A stretch of 64,000 bases of DNA from positions 1 to 64,000 of the forward strand of contig SUYO01000004.1 of NCBI GenBank assembly GCA_015060385.1. The letters are read 5' to 3'. Numbering within the stretch: position 1 is the stretch's first letter; every line of letters starts with the position of its first letter. Below the pieces are notes generated by a model. The model searched no databases, was not told the DNA's origin, and saw only the letters and a program-made list of their open reading frames with translations. This stretch comes from Bacteroidales bacterium (lineage in GTDB: Bacteria; Bacteroidota; Bacteroidia; Bacteroidales; UBA932). Both the position numbers and the translations under genes were made by a program. Of the stretch, positions 17,565 through 26,167 are shown in pieces.

Positions 17565-19376
17565 ATGGCGAGTTATCTGCAGATAGAGAACATATCGAAG
17601 AGCTACGGCCCGAAGGTATTGTTCGAGAAGATCGGGTTCAACATAAACGAGGGAGACAAGATCGCCCTTATCGCACCTAACGGTACCGGTAAGACATCGC
17701 TGATGAGGATACTTGCTGGCAAGGACAAGTCTGACTCAGGCGGAAAGATCATGTTCCTGAAGGACATAAAGATAGCCTTTCTGGAACAGGAATACGAATT
17801 TGACCCGGAGAAGACCATCTTTGACCAGATAATGTCTTCGAGCGTGGAATTCACCGCCGGTCTGGACCAGGAAAGTCTCTGGGAGTATGAGCGAAGGGTA
17901 GTCAAATTCCTGACCAACTTCAACCTCAGCGATCCTGACCAGCTCATGAAGGAACTTTCAGGAGGAGAGGTCAAGCGCGTGGCCCTTACCCGGATGCTCG
18001 CAAGCGAGGCAGAGTTCTTCATAATGGATGAGCCAACCAACCACCTCGACATCGACGCCATCGAATTCCTCGAAGGATATCTCGGCCGTTCGAGATGTAC
18101 TCTGCTGATGGTCACGCATGACCGTTACTTCCTCGACAGGGTCTGCAACATAGTGATGGAGATGGACCATGGTGCGATCTATACATATAAAGGCAATTAC
18201 CAGAACTATCTGGAGAAGAGGGAGGAACGCATAGCGAACTACAATGCCGAGACTGACAAGGTCCGCAACATCCTCCGCAGCGAACTCGAATGGATACGCA
18301 GCACGCCTTGCGCCAGAACAGGCAAGGCACGATATAGGATAAACGCCTTCTACGACCTCAAGGACAGGGCCTCGCAGGTCTATACCCAGAAACAGGTCAG
18401 CATGGAGGCGATGAAGGGAGCGACGCGTCTGGGCACAAAGATCATAAACTGCAAGGACCTGAGCTTCTGGTATGGTGACAAATGTTATCTGGACGGATTC
18501 ACGTACAATTTCCAGCGGTATGAAAAGGTCGGTATCGTAGGTCGTAACGGAGCGGGCAAATCCACCTTCCTCAACCTTCTTACCGGACATATGTTCGAAG
18601 ATGACCCGGGCATATTGACCGGAACCATCGAACGCGGCGAGTCGCTGAAGATAGGATACTACCACCAGAGCGGCATGTCATTCAACCCGGACGACACGGT
18701 TCTGGACATAGTGAACGACACCTGGCTGCTCAACCGTTTCCTTTTCCCGCATGAAATGCTGAACAACAAGGTAGATAAGCTCAGCGGAGGAGAAAAACGC
18801 CGTCTCTACCTGCTTACGATCCTGATGCAGCAGCCGAACCTGCTGATTCTTGACGAGCCGACCAACGACCTCGATATCGTGACGCTCAACATACTTGAAG
18901 AATATCTGAAGGAGTTCAGCGGCTCGCTGATAATCGTATCGCACGACCGCCATTTCCTCGACAAGCTGGTGGACCATCTTTTCATATTCTGCGGGGACGG
19001 TCTCGTGAAGGACTTCGTCGGAAGCTACAGCGAATATCGCGAGTTCATCAAGGAGTATGAGGCGGAGCAACGTTCCCAGGCACGTGCAGAAGAGAAGGCT
19101 GCAAAGGAGAAGGCTGCGAAGGAAGCTGCCAAGAATACTCCAGCCCAGGAACCCGCAAAAAAGAGGAAGCTGACCTACAAGGAGCAGAAGGAGCTCGAAC
19201 AGCTCGAAAAGGACCTTGGAAGCCTGGCTTCAGAAAAAGCAGGACTTGAAGAAAAACTGAACAGCGGTACCCTCCCCTACGACCAGCTTCAGACTGCATC
19301 AGAGAGGATCGGTGAGATCATGGAGCTTACAGATGAGAAGGAATTCCGGCTTCTTGAACTTTATGAGCTGCAGTAG
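17565..19376 (+). CDS. ABC-F family ATP-binding protein
   Basis: 603-residue soluble protein with two ABC domains: Walker A APNGTGKTS near residue 35 with LSGGEVKR and DEPTNHLD, and GRNGAGKST near residue 326 with LSGGEKRR and DEPTNDLD. There are no membrane segments. The C-terminal 90 residues are a charged coiled coil (EEKAAKEKAAKEAAKN and onward), as in Uup-type ABC-F proteins, which act on ribosomes or on branched DNA. It cannot be assigned to a resistance subgroup by eye. Confidence 0.92.
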   Translation: MASYLQIENISKSYGPKVLFEKIGFNINEGDKIALIAPNGTGKTSLMRILAGKDKSDSGGKIMFLKDIKIAFLEQEYEFDPEKTIFDQIMSSSVEFTAGLDQESLWEYERRVVKFLTNFNLSDPDQLMKELSGGEVKRVALTRMLASEAEFFIMDEPTNHLDIDAIEFLEGYLGRSRCTLLMVTHDRYFLDRVCNIVMEMDHGAIYTYKGNYQNYLEKREERIANYNAETDKVRNILRSELEWIRSTPCARTGKARYRINAFYDLKDRASQVYTQKQVSMEAMKGATRLGTKIINCKDLSFWYGDKCYLDGFTYNFQRYEKVGIVGRNGAGKSTFLNLLTGHMFEDDPGILTGTIERGESLKIGYYHQSGMSFNPDDTVLDIVNDTWLLNRFLFPHEMLNNKVDKLSGGEKRRLYLLTILMQQPNLLILDEPTNDLDIVTLNILEEYLKEFSGSLIIVSHDRHFLDKLVDHLFIFCGDGLVKDFVGSYSEYREFIKEYEAEQRSQARAEEKAAKEKAAKEAAKNTPAQEPAKKRKLTYKEQKELEQLEKDLGSLASEKAGLEEKLNSGTLPYDQLQTASERIGEIMELTDEKEFRLLELYELQ

Positions 19377-19412
19377 TTCGAGTAACTTTACCACAGAATC
19401 GTTTTAAATTGC

Positions 19413-19420
19413 TATTTTTG
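19413..19420 (+). promoter_or_regulatory. Promoter (-7) of the MFS carrier gene
   Basis: TATTTTTG fits TAnnTTTG and lies 43 bp upstream of the start at 19464. A -33 element is not clear. Confidence 0.55.
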
Positions 19421-19463
19421 CAGATTGTTGGAACCTTACTGAATAATCAACACATATCATAGA

Positions 19464-20912
19464 ATGAAAAAGAACACTAACACAGAACTGATGACCAACT
19501 GGCGCTGGTGGATGGTCGTGCTGCTTTTCGTGGCCACAACCGTCAACTACATGGACCGCCAGGTGCTGTCCCTCACATGGAAGGAGTTCATCGCCCCCGA
19601 GTTCCACTGGTCTGACAGCCAGTACGGTATCATTACATCGGTATTCTCAATCTTTTACGCAGTCTGCATGCTTTTCGCAGGCAAGTTCGTGGACTGGATG
19701 GGCACAAAGAAGGGTTATCTCTGGGCAATCGGAGTATGGTCGTTCGGTGCCTGCATCCATGCGGCATGCGGATGGGCCACAATGCACATCGAAGGCTTTG
19801 AGTCCATCGAGGCAATGAAGGCTGTCGAAGCCGGCTCGGGCGCGGCCCTCGGCATAGCGACCGTCAGCGTATGGCTCTTCCTCGCCGCACGCTCGATCCT
19901 CGCGCTCGGCGAGGCCGGAAACTTCCCGGCAGCGATCAAGACCACAGCCGAATACTTCCCAAAGAAGGACCGCGCGTTCGCAACTTCGATCTTCAACGCC
20001 GGAGCTTCGGTAGGTGCACTCATCGCACCTGTCACCATCCCGCCTCTTGCAGCCGCCTTCGGATGGGAGATGGCCTTCATCATCATCGGTGCCCTCGGTT
20101 TCCTCTGGATGGGATTCTGGGTTACGATGTATGACAAGCCTACAAGGTCAAAGCATGTGAACGAAGCCGAACTCGCATATATCAGACAGGATGAAGACGA
20201 AAAAGACACAAAGGACGATGTAGAGGAGAAGAACACCATTCCTTTCCTCAAGTGCTTCACATACAGACAGACATGGTCTTTCATCGTCGGAAAGTTCTTC
20301 ACTGACGGAGTCTGGTGGTTCTATCTTTTCTGGGCACCTGCATATTTCCAGGACCAGTTCGGTTACAAGGCATCATCAGGCATGGGTATGGCGCTTATCG
20401 TGACCCTCTACGCCATCGTGACAGTGATTTCAATCTTCGGGGGCTACCTGCCTAAGCTCTTTGTAGAGAAGAAGGGAATGCATCCTTATGCAGGCCGTAT
20501 GCTTGCGATGCTCATATTCGCCTTCTTCCCGCTCTTCGCACTCTTCGCTCAGCCGATGGGACAGTATTCCGCATGGTGGCCTGCAATCATCATCGGTCTG
20601 GCCGGAGCCGGACACCAGGCATGGTCTGCCAACCTTTTCTCTACGATCGGTGACATGTTCCCTAAGTCAGCCATCGCTACCATCACAGGTATCGGAGGAA
20701 TGGCCGGAGGTATCAGCTCATTCATCATCAACCTCAGCGCAGGAAGACTGTTCGACTACTCTGAAAGCATGGGGGCGGCCTTCACATTTCTGGGTTTCGA
20801 AGGCAAGGAAGCAGGCTACATGATCGTGTTCTGCATCTGCGCAGTCGCCTACCTCATCGCATGGGTCATCATGAAGGCACTTGTACCTAAATACAGGAAG
20901 ATCGAGGAATAA
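19464..20912 (+). CDS. MFS transporter, ACS family, hexuronate (ExuT)-like
   Basis: 482-residue, 12-segment carrier of the anion:cation symporter family. The start NWRWWMVVLLFVATTVNYMDRQVLSLTWKEFIAPEF and the later ALGEAGNFPAAIKTTAEYFPKKDRAFATSIFNAGASVGALIAP are very close to hexuronate transporters. Such carriers import glucuronate or galacturonate with protons. No uronate catabolic genes are adjacent; glucuronate is a natural xylan side group, so a metabolic link with the downstream xylan locus is possible but unproven. Confidence 0.85.
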   Translation: MKKNTNTELMTNWRWWMVVLLFVATTVNYMDRQVLSLTWKEFIAPEFHWSDSQYGIITSVFSIFYAVCMLFAGKFVDWMGTKKGYLWAIGVWSFGACIHAACGWATMHIEGFESIEAMKAVEAGSGAALGIATVSVWLFLAARSILALGEAGNFPAAIKTTAEYFPKKDRAFATSIFNAGASVGALIAPVTIPPLAAAFGWEMAFIIIGALGFLWMGFWVTMYDKPTRSKHVNEAELAYIRQDEDEKDTKDDVEEKNTIPFLKCFTYRQTWSFIVGKFFTDGVWWFYLFWAPAYFQDQFGYKASSGMGMALIVTLYAIVTVISIFGGYLPKLFVEKKGMHPYAGRMLAMLIFAFFPLFALFAQPMGQYSAWWPAIIIGLAGAGHQAWSANLFSTIGDMFPKSAIATITGIGGMAGGISSFIINLSAGRLFDYSESMGAAFTFLGFEGKEAGYMIVFCICAVAYLIAWVIMKALVPKYRKIEE

Positions 20913-20948
20913 TCTGACAATTTGTCAGTGTTTTTCCACTGGCAGATT
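20911..20948 (+). terminator. Candidate terminator after the MFS gene
   Basis: AATCTG (20911-20916) pairs with CAGATT (20943-20948), and inside CAGTG (20926-20930) pairs with CACTG (20937-20941). The following bases are only weakly T-rich, so termination may be partial. Confidence 0.45.
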
Positions 20949-21080
20949 ATTTGATAAGACTGATGAGTCCCTTTCGGAATAAAAGTCTGAAAGGGGCTCA
21001 AAAAATGATAATAAGTTTAGTAGTGGCGACATTGCTCGCGATTTTATTTGGTAGAATTACAATAAAGGAAATAAAGGAAT

Positions 21081-21665
21081 ATGTCAGAAAACATAAAAAC
21101 AGAACAGGAAGAGACAGTTCAGGAAGCGCCGGTAACGGAAGAAGTGAAGAAGGAAGAGAAGAAGACCATCCTGAAGAAAGGAAATAAGGACAAGGCAAAG
21201 ATCGAAGAGCTCGAGAAGAAGGTTGCATCCATGGAGGAGAAGGCAGCAAAGGACAAGGATGACTATATCAGGCTCATGGCCGAGTTCGACAACTTCCGCC
21301 GTCGTACCTCGCAGGAGAAGCTGGAGCTTGTAAGCATGGCATCCACAGATACCATAAAGGGCATGCTTCCGGTACTCGATGACTGCGAAAGAGCTATTGC
21401 TGTTCTCAAGGAGTCATCGGACAGCGATGCTGCGAAGGAAGGCACGGAGCTGATATATCACAAGCTCATGTCATACCTCCAGGGCAAGGGTCTGGCAGTT
21501 ATCGAGGCTAAGGGTCAGGCTTTTGACACAGACCTTCATGAAGCTGTCGCACAGTTCCCTGTACCTGAAGAGGAAATGAAGGGCAAGGTGTTCGATGTAG
21601 TTCAGACAGGATACACCCTCAACGGCAAGGTAATACGTTTCGCAAAGGTTGTAGTCGGCATATAA
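21081..21665 (+). CDS. grpE: Nucleotide exchange factor GrpE
   Basis: 194-residue GrpE, which releases ADP from DnaK in the heat-shock chaperone cycle. The N-terminal 60 residues are charged and helical, followed by DDYIRLMAEFDNFRRRTSQEK and a C-terminal beta domain ending GYTLNGKVIRFAKVVV, the family signature. It lies 3 bp upstream of dnaJ. dnaK is not in the window, and no CIRCE element was seen in the 168 bp upstream. Confidence 0.96.
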   Translation: MSENIKTEQEETVQEAPVTEEVKKEEKKTILKKGNKDKAKIEELEKKVASMEEKAAKDKDDYIRLMAEFDNFRRRTSQEKLELVSMASTDTIKGMLPVLDDCERAIAVLKESSDSDAAKEGTELIYHKLMSYLQGKGLAVIEAKGQAFDTDLHEAVAQFPVPEEEMKGKVFDVVQTGYTLNGKVIRFAKVVVGI

Positions 21666-21668
21666 GAT

Positions 21669-22844
21669 ATGGCAAACAAGAGAGATTATTATGAAGTGCT
21701 GGGCGTCGACAAGAACGCATCGGCAGATGACATAAAGAAGGCCTACAGAAAGATGGCCGTCAAGTACCACCCTGACAAGAATCCGGGCAACAAGGAAGCC
21801 GAGGAGAAGTTCAAGGAGGCGGCTGAGGCCTACTCTGTATTGAGCGACGCTGACAAGAAGGCACGCTACGACCAGTTCGGACATGCAGGAGTAGAAGGCG
21901 CAGGTCCTGACTTCAGCGGCGGATTCGGCAACCTCAATGACATCCTGAACGACCTCTTTGGAGGAGCGTTCGGAGGCGGATTCGGAGGTTTCAGCGGATT
22001 CGGAGGCGGATTCGGCGGACAGCGTGGAGGTCAGAGGCAGCAGAAGGTATACAGAGGACGTGACATCCGTGTCAGGGTGAAGCTGACTCTGGAAGAGATA
22101 GCAAAAGGTGTCGAGAAGGAAATCAGCATCGAAAAGAGTGTTCCATGTCCGGAATGTGGCGGAAGAGGGGCAAAGAACAGTTCGGACATCAAGACATGTC
22201 CGGGATGTAACGGAACAGGTCAGGTGCAGAGGGTAGTGAACTCGTTCCTCGGACAGACAGTTACCTACTCGACCTGCCAGCAGTGCGGCGGAGAAGGCAA
22301 GATAATCAGCAATCCGTGCCGCCACTGCGGTGGAACCGGCCTTATACGGCAGCGCGAGACGATCAAGGTCAAGATACCGGCAGGAGTCGAGGCCGGCATG
22401 CAGCTTACCGTACAGGGAGAAGGTCATGCAGCAAAGAACAACGGTATAAACGGAGATCTCCTTGTAGTCATCGAGGAGCAGGAGCATCCAAACCTCAAGA
22501 GGGACGGAAACAACCTTTATTATACGAAGATAGTGTCGCTTCCTGAAGCAATCCTCGGAGCAGAGGTTGAGGTTCCATGTCTTGACGGTCCATATAAGAT
22601 AAAGGTAGATGCCGGAACCCAGTCAGGAACAGTCGTGCGTCTGCGCGGAAAGGGTCTTCCTACGGTGAACGGCTACGGCGGCACAGGCGACATGTATGTA
22701 AAGATCGCAGTATGGATACCGAGAAAGCTTGACAAGGAGGAGAAGGCAGTGATCGAGTCCCTTAAGAACAAGGAATCATTCAAGCCGAATCCGACCAAGG
22801 AGGACAAGGGATTCTTTGACAGATTGAAGGACCTTTTTGATTAA
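21669..22844 (+). CDS. dnaJ: Chaperone DnaJ
   Basis: 391-residue type I DnaJ, co-chaperone that delivers substrates to DnaK and stimulates its ATPase. Visible in order: J domain with the HPD motif (KYHPDKNPG), a Gly/Phe-rich linker (about 85-120), four CxxCxGxG zinc motifs ([32 protein letters not shown]), then the substrate-binding C-terminal domains. It follows grpE directly. Confidence 0.98.
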   Translation: MANKRDYYEVLGVDKNASADDIKKAYRKMAVKYHPDKNPGNKEAEEKFKEAAEAYSVLSDADKKARYDQFGHAGVEGAGPDFSGGFGNLNDILNDLFGGAFGGGFGGFSGFGGGFGGQRGGQRQQKVYRGRDIRVRVKLTLEEIAKGVEKEISIEKSVPCPECGGRGAKNSSDIKTCPGCNGTGQVQRVVNSFLGQTVTYSTCQQCGGEGKIISNPCRHCGGTGLIRQRETIKVKIPAGVEAGMQLTVQGEGHAAKNNGINGDLLVVIEEQEHPNLKRDGNNLYYTKIVSLPEAILGAEVEVPCLDGPYKIKVDAGTQSGTVVRLRGKGLPTVNGYGGTGDMYVKIAVWIPRKLDKEEKAVIESLKNKESFKPNPTKEDKGFFDRLKDLFD

Positions 22845-22876
22845 ATTGGGATTTGCAAAAATTTTTCTTTAAAAAG

Positions 22877-22907
22877 TTTGCAGTTTTAAAATTTATTCAT
22901 ACCTTTG
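22877..22907 (+). promoter_or_regulatory. Promoter of rplS
   Basis: TTTG (22877-22880), a 19-bp spacer and TACCTTTG (22900-22907) match the consensus exactly. The leader to the start at 22987 is about 74 nt. Confidence 0.85.
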
Positions 22908-22923
22908 CAATCCCAAAATCGAA

Positions 22924-22962
22924 GCAACCTCTCACGCAGGGTGAAAAAGAACGTGATGTTGC
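22924..22962 (+). promoter_or_regulatory. Candidate structured leader of rplS
   Basis: In the rplS 5' untranslated region, GCAAC (22924-22928) and CACG (22933-22936) can pair with CGTG (22952-22955) and GTTGC (22958-22962), making a stem with an internal loop. Ribosomal leaders of this kind often bind the encoded protein; no named family is claimed. Confidence 0.35.
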
Positions 22963-22986
22963 CATAAAATTTAACTTGATATAGAA

Positions 22987-23361
22987 ATGGATCTTATTAA
23001 AGTAGTAGAGCAGGCATTCGCAAACGAGAAAGTAGCCAGCTACCCAAAATTCAAAGCCGGTGACACAATCACCGTAACATACAGAATCAAGGAGGGTGAC
23101 AAGGAGAGACTTCAGAAGTTCAGAGGAACAGTTATCCAGCTTCGTGGAGCATCAGCAAACACCAGAACATTTACAGTGCGCAAGGTTGCAAGTGGAGTAG
23201 GTGTTGAGAGAATCTTCCCAATTGAATCACCATTCATCGATTCAATCGAGCTCAACAAGGTAGGTAAGGTTCGCCGCGCTCGTATCTTCTATCTCCGTGA
23301 CCTCGCAGGCAAGAAGGCTCGCATCAAGGAAAAGAAGGTCGCTACTGTAAAGAACGACTAA
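22987..23361 (+). CDS. rplS: 50S ribosomal protein bL19
   Basis: 124-residue bL19, located at the interface of the two ribosomal subunits. It contains the family stretches FKAGDTITVTYRIKEGDKERLQKFRGTVI, RTFTVRKVASGVGVERIFPIESP and KVGKVRRARIFYLRDLAGKKARIKEK. It has its own promoter and is followed 24 bp later by a tRNA gene and then a strong terminator. Confidence 0.98.
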   Translation: MDLIKVVEQAFANEKVASYPKFKAGDTITVTYRIKEGDKERLQKFRGTVIQLRGASANTRTFTVRKVASGVGVERIFPIESPFIDSIELNKVGKVRRARIFYLRDLAGKKARIKEKKVATVKND

Positions 23362-23385
23362 GGAAATAGCAGGAAACTGCACAAC

Positions 23386-23462
23386 GGCTCCGTAGCTCAA
23401 CTGAATAGAGCATCTGACTACGGATCAGAAGGTTACAGGTTTGAATCCTGTCGGAGTCACCA
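23386..23462 (+). tRNA. tRNA-Arg (anticodon ACG)
   Basis: Cloverleaf: acceptor GGCTCCG with CGGAGTC, D stem GCTC/GAGC, anticodon stem TCTGA/TCAGA around loop CTACGGA (anticodon ACG), T stem ACAGG/CCTGT with loop TTTGAAT, discriminator A, and encoded CCA at 23460-23462. It lies in the rplS transcription unit. Confidence 0.96.
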
Positions 23463-23502
23463 AAACCCCCATTCTAAACATCTAGAATGGGGGTTTGCTT
23501 TA
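23463..23502 (+). terminator. Terminator of rplS-tRNA-Arg
   Basis: AAACCCCCATTCTA (23463-23476) pairs perfectly with TAGAATGGGGGTTT (23483-23496) around a 6-nt loop, followed by a T-rich run. It starts on the base after the tRNA CCA end. Confidence 0.9.
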
Positions 23503-23525
23503 TTCTTTTCCGACATTTTTTTGCC

Positions 23526-23645
23526 TTGACATACTCTCCCGGCTGAAGCCAAGGGAGAATCTCCGGTGCTAACGCACCTTGCTAAGGTGAACCTTTGTCT
23601 TACAGGTGCTCCCGGATGAGGCAATGCCCTGCCTCAGGAGTACAA
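23526..23645 (-). ncRNA. Omega-RNA-like IS200/IS605 (TnpB) 3'-end remnant
   Basis: Read on the minus strand, the region ends GGGAGAGTATGTCAA after a hairpin of TCTCCC and GGGAGA arms (plus 23535-23540 and 23553-23558), which resembles the right end and guide-RNA scaffold of TnpB elements. Two more hairpins lie upstream: GGTGC/GCACC (23565-23569, 23574-23578) and GAGGCA/TGCCTC (23618-23623, 23630-23635) with a GTGCTCC/GGAGTAC base. No tnpB or tnpA reading frame is present. This fills most of the 325-bp gene gap 23463-23787; in the remainder (23646-23787) I see only AT-rich DNA before the next gene. Confidence 0.45.
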
Positions 23646-23787
23646 GCAGCAGTTCAAGGATAATTGATAAGACCAAACATCCAGATAGGGATATTCCTTC
23701 CTGCAAACTATTAAAAAGGTTACCTACTCTTGCAGTACTGAAGTTAAATTGATAACTTTAAAGGTTTATTTCTAATAGTTTAGAACT

Positions 23788-24546
23788 ATGAATCGTATTG
23801 CATTCAGGAATTCATGGGTTATTCTGCTGGCTGCTACCATGGCATCTGTATCTTGCAACAGGGCAAATCAGATTCCCGTCATGGGAAATCATACAGTATA
23901 TGATGTCAATATGGAGGAGTTATCCGGTCTGGACTTCAATCAAGACAGAACGGCTCTACTTGCATGTGGAGATAAGGGAACAGTAAAGGAAGTTTCGTTC
24001 GAGGGAGAGATTACCAAGAACATCTGGTCAAAGCGTTCTGATGTAGAGGGCATCACAGTAAATCCTTCAACTGGAGACATCTATATTGCAGTGGAGAGAG
24101 CGCAGGAGATTCATCGCATTAGCGGAGAGACTGAAAGCGAACCAGTCATTACAGTGCAGGAGGCAGCTGAGGGCAGATTCGGGAATGACGGGCTGGAGGC
24201 AGTGGAATTCTATAAGGATGATACGGCATTCATCGGATGCCAGAGAGGTTCCTATCTTTGGAAATATAGTCTGGATGGCAGGATGATATCCAAGATCTCA
24301 CTTTCATCCTTTGCGTCAGAGATTGCAGGGCTTTGCTATGACCCTGAAGCGGATTTACTTTGGGTCACTGATTCCGAGATGTTCAAGATATTTCTCTGCA
24401 CTACAGAGGGAGAGCTCCTTGCCACCTACGATGTCCCGTTCATAGAGAATGCAGAGTCCATCTGCGTTGACCGCGCAAGAGACTGCGTATGGGTCGGAAG
24501 CGACGAGGATTCATCTAAAATCTATAAGATAGACTTCAAATTCTAA
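23788..24546 (+). CDS. SdiA-regulated-domain lipoprotein
   Basis: 252-residue protein with a lipoprotein signal (MNRIAFRNSWVILLAATMASVSC; lipid on the Cys). The rest reads as a beta-propeller with repeated short motifs (LSGLDFNQDRTALLACGDKG, VEGITVNPSTGDIYIAVERAQEIHRI, AGLCYDPEADLLWVTDSE, ESICVDRARDCVWVGSDED), typical of the SdiA-regulated/YjiK family. The function of that family is not established. It lies just after the omega-RNA-like remnant and has no close operon partner. Confidence 0.8.
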   Translation: MNRIAFRNSWVILLAATMASVSCNRANQIPVMGNHTVYDVNMEELSGLDFNQDRTALLACGDKGTVKEVSFEGEITKNIWSKRSDVEGITVNPSTGDIYIAVERAQEIHRISGETESEPVITVQEAAEGRFGNDGLEAVEFYKDDTAFIGCQRGSYLWKYSLDGRMISKISLSSFASEIAGLCYDPEADLLWVTDSEMFKIFLCTTEGELLATYDVPFIENAESICVDRARDCVWVGSDEDSSKIYKIDFKF

Positions 24547-24758
24547 ACCCGATCTGTATAAACAAATAATCAAACAATATAAACTTAAAGACAAGCAGTC
24601 AGACATATAGAGGCTTGACAGACTGGGACAGCATACCGGATAGTTGGAAAGAATGGCATTAAATCAATAACACGATGAAGATGAAATGAGTCGTATATTG
24701 ACCGAGTGCAGTTTCATGCAGAAAAACCTGGTTATTTCGATTACCGGCAATAAATCAT

Positions 24759-24766
24759 TAACTTTG
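24759..24766 (+). promoter_or_regulatory. Promoter (-7) giving an apparently leaderless mRNA
   Basis: TAACTTTG fits the consensus and ends only 4 bp before the ATG at 24771. Transcription starting 4-7 bp downstream would put the first base at or beside the start codon. The next in-frame Met is about 90 codons further, so a later start is unlikely. Confidence 0.55.
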
Positions 24767-24770
24767 CCGT

Positions 24771-26021
24771 ATGCACATAGCTTTATACACACTGACCTCT
24801 CCACTGCACGATGAAGCGGCTGTCAATGCCGTTTCATCATCATTCATAGATGAAATCGAATCTGAGTTAGGATTAAGATTCGATTTCAGGGGAAATGATT
24901 TCTCCCGCTATGGCGAGAGCGATCTTGATATCATATTCGTACGTACCGGAGGTACAGAAGGGCTTTTCAAGAAGGTTTTCCCAAGCCTTGAAGGCAATAT
25001 CCTGTTGATGACATCCGGCAAGAGCAATTCTCTGGCAGCATCTCTTGAGATCATGTCTTATCTGAACCATCAGGGACGGAAAGGCGAGATCCTGCACGGA
25101 AGCGCCTCATATATAGCGGAAAGGATCAATGTTCTTTCCAAGGTCGCTGTCGCCATGAGATCTCTGGAAGGTAAGAAGCTGGGAATCATCGGGAAGCCTT
25201 CCGACTGGCTTATATCAAGCCATGCCGGCAAGGAGGCAGTAAAGGAAAAACTCGGCATCAATCTTCTTGACATAAACATACAGGAACTGATTGAAGAGAT
25301 CGGTGATATCGCCGTCTGTCCACAGGAGGTTCAGCAACTCAAGAAGGAGCTTGAGAGTAACGCCAGCGAAGCAGTAAAAAGATATGCTGAAGGGGCATTA
25401 AAGATATATGCTGCGCTCAAGAACATCGTGAACAGATATGACCTGTCGGGTCTGACCCTACGTTGCTTCGACCTGCTGGACACGGTGGGCAACACAGGTT
25501 GCCTTGCCTTGGCGATGCTGAACTCGGAAGGCATCCCTTCCGGATGCGAAGGTGACGTGCCGGCACTTCTTAGCATGACGATAGGTCAGGCACTTACCGG
25601 ACAGTGCGGTTTCCAGTCAAACCCGTCACGGATAGACCCTCAGACCGGAGAACTTCTGCTTGCACACTGCACGATTCCATTCAACATGGTCCTCAGCCGT
25701 TCATTCAACACCCACTTCGAATCCGGAATCGGAGTAGCCGTACATGGCGAGATGCCTGCGGGAGACGCGACCATCTTCAAGGTATCTGGAGATCTCGGCA
25801 GAAGTTTCTGTGCAGAAGCAGAACTGCTATCCAACCAATACGAGAACAATCTCTGCCGCACTCAGATCAATCTTAGACTCAAGGAAACCCCTCAGGTGAC
25901 ATGTTCGGAATACTTTCTTAAGAACCCTATAGGTAACCACCACATAATATTCTCAGGAGCATATAAGCAACTCTTTGAAGCGTTCATGTTGACGATCAAT
26001 CCCCTACCGGCTCTTACCTAA
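24771..26021 (+). CDS. FucI/AraA-superfamily sugar isomerase-like protein
   Basis: 416-residue cytoplasmic protein resembling the 'L-fucose isomerase and related' group (COG2407 type). The best-supported segment is GCEGDVPALLSMTIGQALTG, like the CExDVxGALSM motif of that group, followed by a C-terminal beta domain (LLAHCTIPFNM, and GEMPAGDATIFKVSGDLGRSFCAEAEL). It is shorter than FucI or AraA. The substrate is unknown; it may act on a pentose or deoxyhexose. An AraC regulator follows on the same strand. Confidence 0.6.
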   Translation: MHIALYTLTSPLHDEAAVNAVSSSFIDEIESELGLRFDFRGNDFSRYGESDLDIIFVRTGGTEGLFKKVFPSLEGNILLMTSGKSNSLAASLEIMSYLNHQGRKGEILHGSASYIAERINVLSKVAVAMRSLEGKKLGIIGKPSDWLISSHAGKEAVKEKLGINLLDINIQELIEEIGDIAVCPQEVQQLKKELESNASEAVKRYAEGALKIYAALKNIVNRYDLSGLTLRCFDLLDTVGNTGCLALAMLNSEGIPSGCEGDVPALLSMTIGQALTGQCGFQSNPSRIDPQTGELLLAHCTIPFNMVLSRSFNTHFESGIGVAVHGEMPAGDATIFKVSGDLGRSFCAEAELLSNQYENNLCRTQINLRLKETPQVTCSEYFLKNPIGNHHIIFSGAYKQLFEAFMLTINPLPALT

Positions 26022-26167
26022 GAACTGACCGACGTCAAGCAGCCTCTCTGGTCCATCGAACTGTAGATTATCCCAAAATAACTCCTCAATTGTTCAAAAG
26101 GACACAAAACATGCAATCCAGGCAGAATTGGACGGAAATTTGTATACGGAAGGGGCAAATACATGAC

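Noticed and set aside
20913..21080. CIRCE heat-shock operator before grpE
   Set aside because: No TTAGCACTC inverted repeat is present.
20951..21187. 78-codon frame starting before grpE
   Set aside because: It has a short hydrophobic stretch, but most of it overlaps grpE in another frame and it has no clear promoter.
21471..22487. 338-codon minus-strand open frame across grpE/dnaJ
   Set aside because: It lies fully opposite grpE and dnaJ, both certain. Its composition is that of an antisense shadow.
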